Shown here one piece after another: positions 31,352 to 40,680 of a stretch of DNA of 64,000 bases (within the stretch, counting starts at the first letter, position 1; each line of letters starts with the position of its first letter). The notes under the pieces are model-generated. The model was not told the DNA's origin and ran no database searches. It saw nothing but the letters and a program-made list of their open reading frames with translations. The position numbers and the translations under genes were made by a program. Origin of the DNA: Tupaia tana (taxonomy: Eukaryota > Chordata > Mammalia > Scandentia > Tupaiidae); assembly GCA_026018925.1 (NCBI GenBank), contig JAKSZU010000016.1:34157377-34221376 (forward strand). Direction: 5' to 3'.

Positions 31352-31513
31352 CTTTTTTAAAAAGAATTATTTTATTTAATTTTGTTTATTATTATTATTA
31401 TTTTAATTTGGCCAAAGAGGAGCAGGGAAAGTGAGAAAGCAAGCCGCCAGGTCCGGGAGTTGACCCGTAGTGGGTCATGGGAGAGTCTGTGCCTTAACCG
31501 CCACACCCACCCT
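31352..31513 (-). mobile_element. SINE-B
   Basis: AATTATTTTATTTAATTTTG tail with (ATT)n, AATTTGGCCAAAGAGGAG junction, head shortened at its end (GCCACACCCACCC). Confidence 0.85.
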
Positions 31514-31890
31514 CCACTTTTGTTTTGGTCCTCTCATCTGTATCAGCAATGGCCCCACAGATTTTTGTGCCTGAAAGTTTCTAGTTTAAATTTATGTCTT
31601 CTGTATTTCATGTGTTAGTGGAAACAAGAAACAAAATATAAAGGAGGGGTGGGGACAGGAGTGAGTCTAAATGATGGAGTCCTTTAGTGTTAAAACAGTA
31701 TTTTTTCTAGTTTCTAGATCACCACAGTCCAAGAGGTCACTCAAGAGAAGGTGACCCGTCAAGCTACAGAACTTTCTACATTGCTTCTAGGCACAGGAAT
31801 GCCTTGAGATTAAGTATCTATTTCTGGAGCTCTGGTAACAAAGTTCCTTGCCTTAACAGTAAAACCATGGCCTGTTCATTAAAGAACGGA
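31514..31890. other. Unassigned sequence
   Basis: No recognised repeat or exon. Confidence 0.35.
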
Positions 31891-31894
31891 AGAG

Positions 31895-32115
31895 GGAGGT
31901 GCAGCTAAGCTGGTGGCACACAGTGTGACAGGCTAGAAGATGCCTAGCAGACCTAGGTCTATTTCCCCAGCCAACGTGAACACCCTGGGGGTGGTTGCAG
32001 GCGCCTGTAATCCCAGCTAATTGGGAGGCTGAGGCAGGACACTGTGTCAAAGATACCTGCCTCCCTCCTTTTCCATCCATCTCCCTCCCACCTCCATCTT
32101 ATTAAAAAAGGGAGG
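31895..32115 (+). mobile_element. SINE-C: tRNA-like head fused to a 7SL/Alu-like segment
   Basis: A tRNA-like head (AGCTGGTGGCACACAGTG; box B-like AGGTCTATTTCCCC) is followed at 31991-32039 by GTGGTTGCAGGCGCCTGTAA and TCCCAGCTAATTGGGAGGCT, then GAGGCAGGA. That is the 5' Alu domain of 7SL RNA almost word for word. The end (ACTGTGTCAAAGATACCTGC) recurs in the other SINE-C copies as GAGACCCTATTGAGAGTGCT and similar, so the segment is probably part of the family. Confidence 0.75.
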
Positions 32116-32363
32116 AAAAAAAGAACCAGAGCCTGAACCCCAAGCAGGCTCCAAGGCACATTCCTCCATCCCACAGGCCTTATTTCAAAATAACCATAAA
32201 CAGAAGGCCAAGAAATGAATGCAAAAAAGACTCTCTACATGTTACCAGTTTAAGGTAAATGGGAAAAAAGACTCTTTTCAGAGAGCAAACCCTCTATAAA
32301 GTATTTCTAGAGAGCAAGCCCTCCAAAGAGTCCTTTTTGAAGAAGACTTCAAAGTTTGTGAAG
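32116..32363. other. Unassigned sequence with a short direct repeat
   Basis: AGAGAGCAAACCCTCTATAA and AGAGAGCAAGCCCTCCAAAG lie about 30 bp apart (32279-32330), an imperfect tandem duplication. Confidence 0.4.
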
Positions 32364-32520
32364 GAGCCAGCAGGTGGTTACGGCGCTGGACTCCCACAGG
32401 GCTTACCGCAGTTCAAGTTCTGGATCTGGTGGCTTACTTTCTCACTTTCCCTCTCTCTGTCTCTATCTGGTGAGTGCACATGTCCTATGACAAATTAAAA
32501 ATAATAATAAATAAAAAGTA
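32364..32520 (+). mobile_element. SINE-AB
   Basis: Shortened head (GCAGGTGGTTACGGCGCTGG), no body, and an A-like tail (GGTGAGTGCACATGTCCTAT then GACAAATTAAAAAT). AAAGTTTGTG flanks both sides. Confidence 0.88.
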
Positions 32521-32627
32521 TTTTAAAGTTTGTGGAAAACGAAATTAAAGGATAAGTTTATTTTGAAATCCAAAACCAAAAAGTGAAATCCACGCATTGT
32601 TTTTCGTTTCGTTTTGTTTTGCTTTGC

Positions 32628-32901
32628 TTTGTTCTTTTTTTTTTTTTTTTTTAGAGGTTTTTGCTATAGGACACACGTGCTTGCCAGAAAGACAGAGTGA
32701 GGTAGAGAGACAGAAAGTGAGAAATCATCCCTCAGGAGGGATGGCCATGCCACAATCCGTTCTCCTCCATTCTCCTCTCAGGATCTTGGACACGCACACA
32801 CACGCACCTGGCTTGAGTTTAAGCCACCGGGTCTGGGACTCAATCTGCGGTCAACTACGTGGGAGTCCAGTGACATAGCCATTACACCATCTGCTGGTCC
32901 C
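32628..32901 (-). mobile_element. SINE-A
   Basis: Tail TTTTTGCTATAGGACACACG, full body, head TACACCATCTGCTGGTCCC; preceded by T/G-rich DNA. Confidence 0.92.
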
Positions 32902-33662
32902 AAGAAGTAAAAATTTTATAAAAATATACACGTGAAATCCTGTCAGGCAGAGGCCAGCCCTTCCTCAGGTCTCTCCTCTTGGTCAACTTTATTCATGAAG
33001 CTCAGTGGTAGGGATTTTATCCCAGGGAATAAATATTTAAAAGGTGGCAAATTTTCAGAATAACATTTAAAGTTTTGTGTATTTGTAAGCCCTTCTAGAG
33101 ACCCAGCAAGCAAGCGCCTTTCTCTGTTCTTCACCCACAGTTCCCACCTCACCAGTCAGCTGTGGCAAGTTCATCTCTGCCCTAGCCTGGAAGCACCCCC
33201 AGGGCAGTAAAGAGAGGCACTCAGCTAAGGACAGAGGGAGGCCGCCATGGCAGATTACGTAGAAGTTTCTTGGATACTAAGTCAGACCACCAGAGATTGC
33301 CTGGTTTTCCCCCCAGGGGCCTAAGGCCTCAAACAGGTCTGAGAGAGCAGCGGGCACTTCAGGCCATCAGACCTATCTACACATGGGTGTGGTATTTAAT
33401 GCAGAGTTGTCACTGCTGGGCTGAAAGCTCCTTTAAGACAGGAGTAACGGAAGCCACTTCGGAAGCACTAAGCATCTCCCCAGTCATGCTGGCACTTTGT
33501 GAGCTTAGGAGCTCATCAGGTTGTCACACAGCTCCTCCACGATGGTCCAACCCTAACCTAGGAAGCCTGACTCGAGAGTCCAGGGCAACATCTCACCATC
33601 CGGCCTCCCTCGCTTGCATTCCTAGCTTCCAACACAGCCTGGGAAGTTTAGCCTCTTGTTCT
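32902..33662. other. Unassigned sequence
   Basis: A 195-codon plus frame starting at 33270 crosses into the next SINE and shows no domain. No repeat recognised. Confidence 0.4.
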
Positions 33663-33815
33663 TTGTTTTTAAATTTTGCTAGAGGGTGCACATGCTTGAC
33701 AGAGAGAGAGAATGTGAGCAAGCACCCTCCCTCCATGGGGAGTGGTCACACCGCAATCTTCCTCCTCTCCTTTCAGGCTTTTGGGTATGATGCGCACATG
33801 CCCCAGTGTCTAAGA
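33663..33815 (-). mobile_element. SINE-A fragment without head
   Basis: TTTTGCTAGAGGGTGCACAT tail and a body to GATGCGCACATGCCCCAG, where it ends. Confidence 0.75.
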
Positions 33816-34590
33816 GGTTTATTCTTACTGAACAGATCCTGTATAAATGATGTGTGAGGCAGCTCGCTTTATGATGATTCATGAGTACAAGGATGGTCAC
33901 AGTGGGTGACTAGGACCCTAGCTCACTAAGAGCAAAGTGGAGGATTCCACAGCTGGTTTTCCAAAGTACTCACTCGGTACCTTGATTATCGCAGGCCTCT
34001 CACCGCTCCTGAGCTGCCCTCTATTTAAAGCTGATGGGTGGAGTGGTGGGCAGGCTAGGGAAGAAAACAGTATGATTTAACCTAACTCCCCACTACCCTT
34101 AAATTGCTGGTGCCCTAAAGTCAGTCAGTAGGTACAGTCTCTTGACTTAAAAGATTTTTAGAGACTAGTTAAAATATAAACTGAGTTACTATGTATCTCT
34201 TAAAGAGGATGCAAGTGAAAGATCTCAGGATTTGACAGGAGAAAGCAGGAAAGCTCTGGGGCCCTACCTCATGGGGAAAGAAATCAGAAGGAAGCAAACA
34301 TGTGTCATTTGACCTTCTCTTCAGTGTTGTTTAGAGCTGGGCTGGGGATGAGATCAGAGAAGGCTCATGATGAGGAATACAGAAGACCTACTGAAAAGGA
34401 GGGAAGAGGACCATCAGAGCTACCTTCTGGAGTTCTAAAAACTGTGTTCAGTGCAGAGACGACCGATATGAATGCTGCCTCAGGCAAATTCTTCTGGGGG
34501 AAAAGGGCTGGTTGGCATTTTCTGGCTGGGCTCTTGATAAACTGTAACCAGGTCTGCATACCCCAACCTCCTTCAAAAGATATAACAAAG
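33816..34590. other. Unassigned sequence
   Basis: No recognised repeat. A 139-codon frame starting at 34300 runs through the MITE and lacks motifs. Confidence 0.35.
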
Positions 34591-34596
34591 TTTATA

Positions 34597-34671
34597 TTGG
34601 GTCAATGGAAGAGTCATGATGTATTTTGTTTTACCATGCAAAAATACATCATGACTTTTCTGACAGCCCAA
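34597..34671. mobile_element. 75-bp mariner-like MITE
   Basis: A near-palindrome bounded by TA on both sides (34595-34596, 34672-34673). The left arm starts TTGGGTCAATGGAAGAGTCA; the right arm reversed starts TTGGGCTGTCAGAAAAGTCA; both continue TGATGTATTTT. The loop is about 12 bases. Size, TA duplication and fold resemble mariner-derived MITEs such as primate MADE1, but the terminal sequence differs. Confidence 0.8.
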
Positions 34672-34718
34672 TACTTGCCATATATACTACATATGGTTGA
34701 AATAAAAAGAGATGCCTA

Positions 34719-34918
34719 AGGGGCAGATGGTGGTGTAGTGCTAAAGCGCAAATCTGTGAGGCTGATCCACATGGGAGGGTTCCCAGTTCAGGTGTGGAGA
34801 CCTCCCTGAATATGCGGGGCACACAAGTGCCCAGGAACCAGGGGTCGGCTGAAGACTGAGTGTGGATCACAACACAGAGATCCTGTCGGGGTGTTGTCTC
34901 AAATCAACTTTTAAAAAA
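34719..34918 (+). mobile_element. SINE-C
   Basis: GGGGCAGATGGTGGTGTAGT head, GGTTCCCAGTTCAGGTG box B region, and the diagnostic GAGATCCTGTCGGGGTGTTG end followed by A-rich DNA. Confidence 0.7.
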
Positions 34919-35290
34919 GTGAGAGACTTCTAAAGTGTTCTTATCTTTAGAAAGTATGAAGCTATAAACCCATAAAACAAATTCAAGACCTCAGTAAGGG
35001 TTACTTATGCAACCTCCCTACAGGCTTCAAGTCTGAACTAACAGATACTGGGAGCCCCACAGCTAGATCAGACGGGCACAGGCATTTCCCTCCTGACTTC
35101 CCATTGCACTGTGTCTGATACCGCCTAGAGGGCTGACCAGGACTTGGACAAAGTTACTCACCACTCTTCCAGCTAGGGGGTGAAAGGAAAAGAAGAAATG
35201 TTAAGACTTGGGGTGGGGGGAGTAGACTATGATGAAGTGAGAAAGATGAATGGCAGTAAGATACTGTGATCACCTGTTAAACCTGAAGTC
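34919..35290. other. Unassigned sequence
   Basis: No recognised repeat; GGGGTGGGGGGAG at 35211 is the only notable run. Confidence 0.35.
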
Positions 35291-35393
35291 ACTTTTTTTT
35301 TTTTTAGTCTTGCTATAGAGACAGAAAGTGAGAAATCACCCCCTTAACCCCAGGGAGGATGGCCACACCAAAATCCATTCTCCTCCATTCTCC

Positions 35394-36136
35394 TGTTGCA
35401 GGATGGCTTCTGCAATGATATCCAGGTTCTTGGTGTTTCAGACAAGAGTTGAACAAAGCACGCCAATAGTGAAAGAAAAAGGCAAGTTTATTAAGTAAAA
35501 GTGAAAGTATACCTCTGAGAGGTAGGAGTGGGCTCACGTTGACCAAGAGTGGCTCAAAAGACCATTTTTAGTTCCATCATAGAATGGAAGGTTATTTTAT
35601 TGATTTATATTTGGAGAAGTGTTTGCTTTAGGGCACATGTGCTCACCAGAAACAGACAGAAAATGAGAAATCACCCCCCCCCCCAGGGGGGGATGGCCAT
35701 GCTGCAATCCCTTCTACTCCATTCTCCTCTCAGGATCTTGGGCACAAATGCACATGCATCCAGCGTGAGCTTAAGCCACCAGATCCAGGACTCAAACCAT
35801 GGTCGATTACATGGAAGTCCAGCGACATAGCCATTATGCCAACTGCTGGTCCCCCATAAGGTTATTTTTAAATTTAGGTTATGTTGGTTGATCACTGGCT
35901 GGTCTCACTGATTGTTCTCATCTCACTGGCTCTAACACATGCAGCTGGGCTCACTGTTTCATCCCATTGGCTATATCACATGTGGCTTCATCAGCTAGAC
36001 ATTCCCCACTGGAAATCTCCTGCCTACATTACCTTGAGCAGGGAATTCTCTGCCCTTACTGATTTTCTTTTTAGACATAGAGGCAGATGCTCTAGCCTCC
36101 TTACTCACTTTCATTTCCTAGCTTTTTCTTGCCTCA
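35394..36136 (-). mobile_element. Solo endogenous-retrovirus LTR (gammaretrovirus-like)
   Basis: Begins TG and ends CA, flanked by the 4-bp duplication CTCC (35390-35393, 36137-36140), the duplication length typical of class I ERVs. On the minus strand a U3 with a CCAAT box (AGCCAATGGGATG, near 35970) leads to a polyadenylation signal (TTACTTAATAAACTTGCC, near 35490) and a U5 of about 100 bp. About 485 bp without its inner SINE. No coding sequence is present, so this is an inert recombination remnant. Confidence 0.88.
35599..35856 (-). mobile_element. SINE-A inside the solo LTR
   Basis: Full copy (tail GTTTGCTTTAGGGCACATGT, head GCCAACTGCTGGTCCC). AAGGTTATTTT at 35588 and 35857 is the target duplication. 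Confidence 0.93.
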
Positions 36137-36262
36137 CTCCTCTCAGGATCTTGGGCATACATATAGAGGCACCAGCATGATTATCAAGCCCCCAAGGGTC
36201 CATGACTGGAACTGTGCCATGTGAGATCCAGTATCTTAACCTCCACGCCACCTGCTGGCCCA

Positions 36263-37390
36263 GTGATTCTTTTAACAAGCACCTAGGGCACTCGCAAGGA
36301 CAGAGACATGCGCTGCTTTAAGTTCTGACTAGGTGGTGAGATAGAAGGCCTCCCCCATTACCCAGCAGCCCTGCCATCCTCCTCTCACTCCATATGATCG
36401 GTATCTTCCTACACTCAAGGCAGAGACTCAGTGACACAGTTAAACAGGGCTGAACAAACCTTTTAGTCCAATATGATCCATCAGTGCAGAAAATCTTGGG
36501 CAATATTCCCATTTAAATAGATGCATCATGAAATGGCAAGTGCTCTGGAATCTGGCAGATGAAAATCTGAATCTGAGCTCCACCATTCTCTCGATAATGT
36601 ATGTAAACTCCTAGGTAAACCTGGCTCCTGACGGAACACCATAAATTAGTTTCTATCTCCTTTCTGTACCTGACCTGAAATTCCCCTCCTGTAAAAGTCT
36701 CTGTTTTGTCCCCGAGGCAACACCCGTCTAACCTCTTGTTTACACGAGTCTTTCAAATTCTTTCAAATACTTGCAGATAGGGGTCATGTGCCTGCTCAGT
36801 CTTGCCTGATTCGTACTAAACATCCCCGGTACTCCAACCATGACTTATTTCCTGACCCTTTACCAGGGAAAGTCACTCTCCCCAAGTTAACTTCAGGCCC
36901 TGTGAATGAAGACCTGGAGGGAGTCACCCACGTCGTGCCAGGTATTGGGGGAGAATGTGGACCCCAAACCAGAGACTGGTACAGCCCAGACTTCTTATAG
37001 AGCTTGCCCCCAAGCAGCAGCTGTGGGGTTGTCACTTGAGGTTCCACAGCTCTCAACCATGGAAAGGCATCTCCTCTCAGGTGCTTAAGGGGCGGATCAC
37101 ACAAACGTCATATATAACACAATGTCGCGTCCACGGGCAGCGGGTCTGGCACATCTGTCCTGCCAAGCAGTTACTTTAAAATTAAAAATAAAAACACCCT
37201 GTGCTCTTAAGTAATCGCCCAAGATCGAGACTATTTTTTAACCCTCCCTGTATGTTTTCCTCTCCTGCAGCTTGCACTCCCGTTCTGGCCCCACCCAACT
37301 CCGGGATTGGGCTACACCACCTGCCCAACCTATTTCTTCTAAGTATTTACACAACACAGCCGCTCCCAAAGCTTCTTGGAAAACGCCTGC
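36263..37390. other. Unassigned sequence upstream of CpG island 1
   Basis: No SINE for 1.1 kb. A MIR-like stretch is at 36530-36640 (next entry). 36840-37250 has some LTR-like character, but I cannot assign a family. Confidence 0.4.
36530..36640 (+). repeat. Probable MIR fossil
   Basis: AAGTGCTCTGGAATCTGGCA, CTGAATCTGAGCTCCACCAT and GTATGTAAACTCCTAGGTAA fit the MIR head and core order. Confidence 0.5.
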
Positions 37391-37399
37391 AGCCAGGAA

Positions 37400-37915
37400 A
37401 TCACCAGCAGACCGCAGGGTCAGACAGGCGCACCTCGGAAGTCTCTGCGCCCCGCGGGGTCCACGCAGCGCTCACGAGCCAGACACGCAGCACCGGGCAC
37501 TCTGCGCCGGCGCGCGGGGCACGCCGGTCGGTCGGTGGCTGCACGTGAACGCGGCGTGAGGAGCGGCCGGGGCGGGGCGGGGAACGCCCTGACCGGCTCG
37601 TGCGCCGCAAGCCGTAGCCAATCCGCATAGACTTTCCTCCAGGCCCCGCCCCCGCCCCTTCCAGCCCGCGGCCGCGAGTCCCCAGCTGACCTCTCCAGGC
37701 TTATGTTTGGTGCCAGCCAGCGCGGCCCGCCTGACTTCCACTCGCACTTGAGATGCGCCGGGACCGGGGAAACCGCGGGCTGCGGGAGACGCCGCGCTGC
37801 CTCCAGAGCTGGGCTCCAGGCGCCTTCCCGTTCTTCCGGCCAGGTGCCCTGCCCTAGCCCTTCCTGTCTCGCATACGTCCTGTCCCGACGCGCCTGGCCC
37901 CAGGATGTATCGTAG
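37400..37915. promoter_or_regulatory. CpG island 1, candidate TATA-less promoter
   Basis: Dense CpG and high GC in otherwise CpG-poor DNA. It has GC boxes on the plus strand (CCGGGGCGGGGCGGGGA, 37567-37583) and in reverse (GGCCCCGCCCCCGCCCC, 37642-37658), and a CCAAT box between them at 37618-37622. GC boxes in both orientations would allow bidirectional use. The long frames here (up to 170 codons) follow from the lack of AT-rich stops. A 34-codon frame from the ATG at 37753 is not recognised. Which gene it serves cannot be told. Confidence 0.7.
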
Positions 37916-38046
37916 GACTGATGTGTTGGCATTCAGCCTATATAGGGTGGTGTTTTTTTCTCCTTTGCCTTAAAACTTTTTTCGAAAAAGTTATACGCAT
38001 TCGTCGCATGATGATTGGAAAAAATAAAAAGGAACGTAAGAGCCAG

Positions 38047-38296
38047 CCAGGTGGGTGGTCATTAGGGTGGCTGGATCCCGTAACGCCTACAATGTGGTTT
38101 GGTTCCAGGACCTGCAGCTTTTCGACCTGGGTGTGTGTGTGTGTGTGTGTCCCCCAAATCCAAGAAGTGAACGGAGGGTCAGGGATTGCAGAGTGGTCAT
38201 ACTCCCTATCGGGGTTGGGGTGCTTTCTCACTCCTCGCCTCCACCCCCAATACTGCCCCTCCATGAACAAACAAATCCCACAGCAAAAAAAAAAAA
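38047..38296 (+). mobile_element. SINE-A, old variant
   Basis: AGCCAGCCAGGTGGGTGGTC head, a (GT)n run at 38131-38149, body AGTGAACGGAGGGTCAGGG, tail AATCCCACAGCAAAAAA. AGGAACGTA before and AGGAACATA after. Confidence 0.8.
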
Positions 38297-38364
38297 GGAA
38301 CATAGACTATTCCAAATGGTAGTTCCTTCCAGACTCTCCTGTATACGCAGACGTTTCTCTCTCT

Positions 38365-38457
38365 CTCTCTCTTTTTTTTTATTTTTGGGAGAGGTTTTTG
38401 CTATAGGGTGCGTGCCCTCTCCAGAAAGAAAGAGACAGAGAAGCTGAAAGCGAGAAA

Positions 38458-38498
<41 letters not shown>

Positions 38499-38663
38499 GG
38501 GGGGATGGCCACGCTGCAATCCCTTCTCGATTCTCCTCTCTGGATCTTGGACACCCATGCACATGCGTCAGGCATGAGTTTAAGCCACCAGGTCTGGGAC
38601 TCGAACCTCCATCGACCACATGGGAGTCTGGAGACATAGCTATTATGCCAACTGCTGGTCCCT
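38365..38663 (-). mobile_element. SINE-A with internal (CA)n expansion
   Basis: Tail TTTTTGCTATAGGGTGCGTG; the ACCCCC stretch after GAGAAATC is replaced by (CA)19 at 38459-38497; head TGCCAACTGCTGGTCCC. Confidence 0.92.
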
Positions 38664-38949
38664 ACACAGATATTTCTCAGGAAATTGGTATTTGCCCTCA
38701 TCTCTACATGGAATGTATTATTTTCTAATAAGTGCTGGCATTCGTGAGGGATCAGATACTATAATAAGAAACTTTATTTTTCTAATTAACACAGCCAGGA
38801 GCAAAGGAGAGTTGAGATGAAGACAGCGTTCCTGGGAAAAACAAAAAGCGAAGGAAGATATGGAATAGGGGAAGAAGAGGAAGAATTCTGTGATGTTGGA
38901 CAAACGAGAGAGATTAATAATGAATTCTGGATTCCAAAAACTGTTTCCT
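38664..38949. other. Unassigned AT-rich sequence
   Basis: No recognised repeat; purine-rich GGGGAAGAAGAGGAAG at 38868. Confidence 0.3.
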
Positions 38950-39156
38950 GGGCTGGCCCTTGCCTGGTGGTTGAGGAAGTCAGATCCCACATGGTTGACC
39001 ACAGCACAAATCCCATCCCAGCGTCTTGAATCAGGCGTGTATGCATGCCTCAAATTCCAGTAGTATGGAGAAGGGACTGTAGTGTGATCATGCCCATAGT
39101 TGGGGAAGGGGTGCTTTCTCCCTCTTTCTGTCTCAGGTATCCTCTGGCAATAACAA
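38950..39156 (+). mobile_element. SINE-A, old variant, with target duplication
   Basis: Head CCTTGCCTGGTGGTTGAGGA, body GTAGTATGGAGAAGGGACTG, tail TATCCTCTGGCAATAACAAA. TGTTTCCTGG before and TGTTTCCTAG after. Confidence 0.82.
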
Positions 39157-40125
39157 AATGTTTCCTAGCTCTGTCCATCCAAAGGTCCTAGAAACAATGA
39201 TGCCCCAGCAGTAAAGAAGCACATTAAATCCCAGATCCTGGCCTCTACCATTCTCAGCTAAAAGAGGCCAAGGCTCCTCAGGGGAGTTGGCTGATCTGAA
39301 GGCTGCAACAAAAGTACCAGATAAGCCTGGCTGTGCCAGGAAGTGCTCAAAAATGGGGATGTGTTGAAAGGACACAGCAGCCACCTTGAAAAGGCCTTCA
39401 GCCAAACTTGGAATGGTTTCAGCATCAAAGGACAACCATGCTGAAATATGTAGGGATGAAGTGCCATGATATCTGCAACTATAATAATATATATTAATAA
39501 TTATATATGGAGAAAAGAAACATGGCAGAATGTGACAGTTGGGTGAACAGAAGTCCTGTAGGTGTTTAATAGGGAAAGGCAGCTCCTCTTCGCGTCAGAG
39601 ACCAACGCCACTGCCACAAAGCTGGTGGCACAGGGGCAGGGAAAGGACATGAGCTGCCAGGTCCCAGCCTCAGCTGTTCTTTCCTGTTCATGCATCTGCC
39701 TTTATAAAATCTGTAGAAATCTTTGTCTTTCTGCTTATCCAGAAAGTGGAGACAAAAGCCTTGTTCTCCTAGGCCGAAGGCTGAAAACCAGCAGCCATCT
39801 CTGGGGAACAATGAGTTCTTTGTATAGAAAGTGGCCTTGCCTGTACCCTCATAAGTGGTGGGTTGAGGACACAGAGAAGAAAGAAATGGGAAGAGATGAG
39901 GGCCATCAGCTGGGTGTCAGAGAAGGCCTCTCTGAAGAGGAAGGGACCAGCTAATGATTTGCAGGAAATGGCAGGCAGAGCTTTGAGGAAAGAATACTCC
40001 AGTTAGGGTGAACTTACCAAAGACGAGGCTGGCATGTCTGAGAAACAGAAGGATGACGCGAAATGAATCAGGGAACAGGAGAAGGAGAAGAAGCTGGCTC
40101 AGAAGTTACCCGGTTTTTCTTTTTC
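39157..40125. other. Unassigned sequence
   Basis: Frames of 60-130 codons without motifs. GAAGGCCTCTCTGAAGAGGA near 39923 recalls the same unnamed ancient repeat as at 26700. An AT palindrome lies at 39484-39508. Confidence 0.4.
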
Positions 40126-40129
40126 CATC

Positions 40130-40133
40130 TTTT

Positions 40134-40174
<41 letters not shown>

Positions 40175-40418
40175 AGAGGTTTTTGCTGTAAGGCATGTGC
40201 GCTCACCAGAAAGACAGAGACAGACAGAAAGCGAGAAATCACCCCCCGGGGGGATGGCCACCCCACAATCCCTTCTTCTCCATTCTCCTCTCGGGATATT
40301 GGGCACGCTTGCACTCACACGCACCCGGCATTACTTTAAGCCACCGGGTCTGGGACTTGAACTGCAGTCAACTACATGGGAGTCCAGTGACATAGCCATT
40401 ACACTAACTGCTGGTCCC
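40130..40418 (-). mobile_element. SINE-A with long poly-T side tail
   Basis: About 35 T (40138-40173) then GAGAGGTTTTTGCTGTAAGG, a full body and head CACTAACTGCTGGTCCCC. Confidence 0.93.
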
Positions 40419-40680
40419 CTTTATCTTTTTTTTAAGAGAGGTTTTGTTGCTATAGGTCGTATGCGCTTTCCATAGAGACAGAGACAGACCGAAAGTGAGA
40501 AATCACCCCCCAATGGGGATGGCCATGCCACAGTCCCTTCTCCTCTAGTTTCCTCTTGGGATTTTGGGCACACACGCACACACACCCGGCATAAGTTTTA
40601 AGCCGCTGGATCCAGGACTTGAACTGTGGTCCGCTACATGGAAGTCCAGCAACATAACCATTAAGCTGTCTGCTGATCCC
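40419..40680 (-). mobile_element. SINE-A adjoining the previous copy
   Basis: Tail GTTTTGTTGCTATAGGTCGT, body CACAGTCCCTTCTCCTC, head AAGCTGTCTGCTGATCCC. Confidence 0.9.

Larger units (their letters stand above)
35292..36262 (-). mobile_element. SINE-A split by a solo LTR
   Basis: Left part (35292-35393) ends CCTCCATTCTCC; right part (36141-36262) resumes TCTCAGGATCTTGGGCATAC and ends with the head CACCTGCTGGCCC. Rejoined with one CTCC copy removed, the consensus body is uninterrupted. Confidence 0.92.

Noticed and set aside
31991-32039. Human Alu contamination
   Set aside because: The segment is flanked by a head and an end shared with other SINE-C copies, not by the rest of an Alu.
33270-33857. 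195-codon plus-strand frame, the longest outside the islands
   Set aside because: Runs into a SINE-A fragment, has no domain and no splice or start context suggesting use.
37420-37932. 170-codon minus-strand frame in CpG island 1
   Set aside because: Same compositional reason; arginine/proline/alanine-rich translation without motifs, competing frames on the other strand.
39484-39508. AT-rich palindrome as a second fold-back element
   Set aside because: Composed only of TA/AAT repeats with no unique arms, so symmetry is expected by chance.
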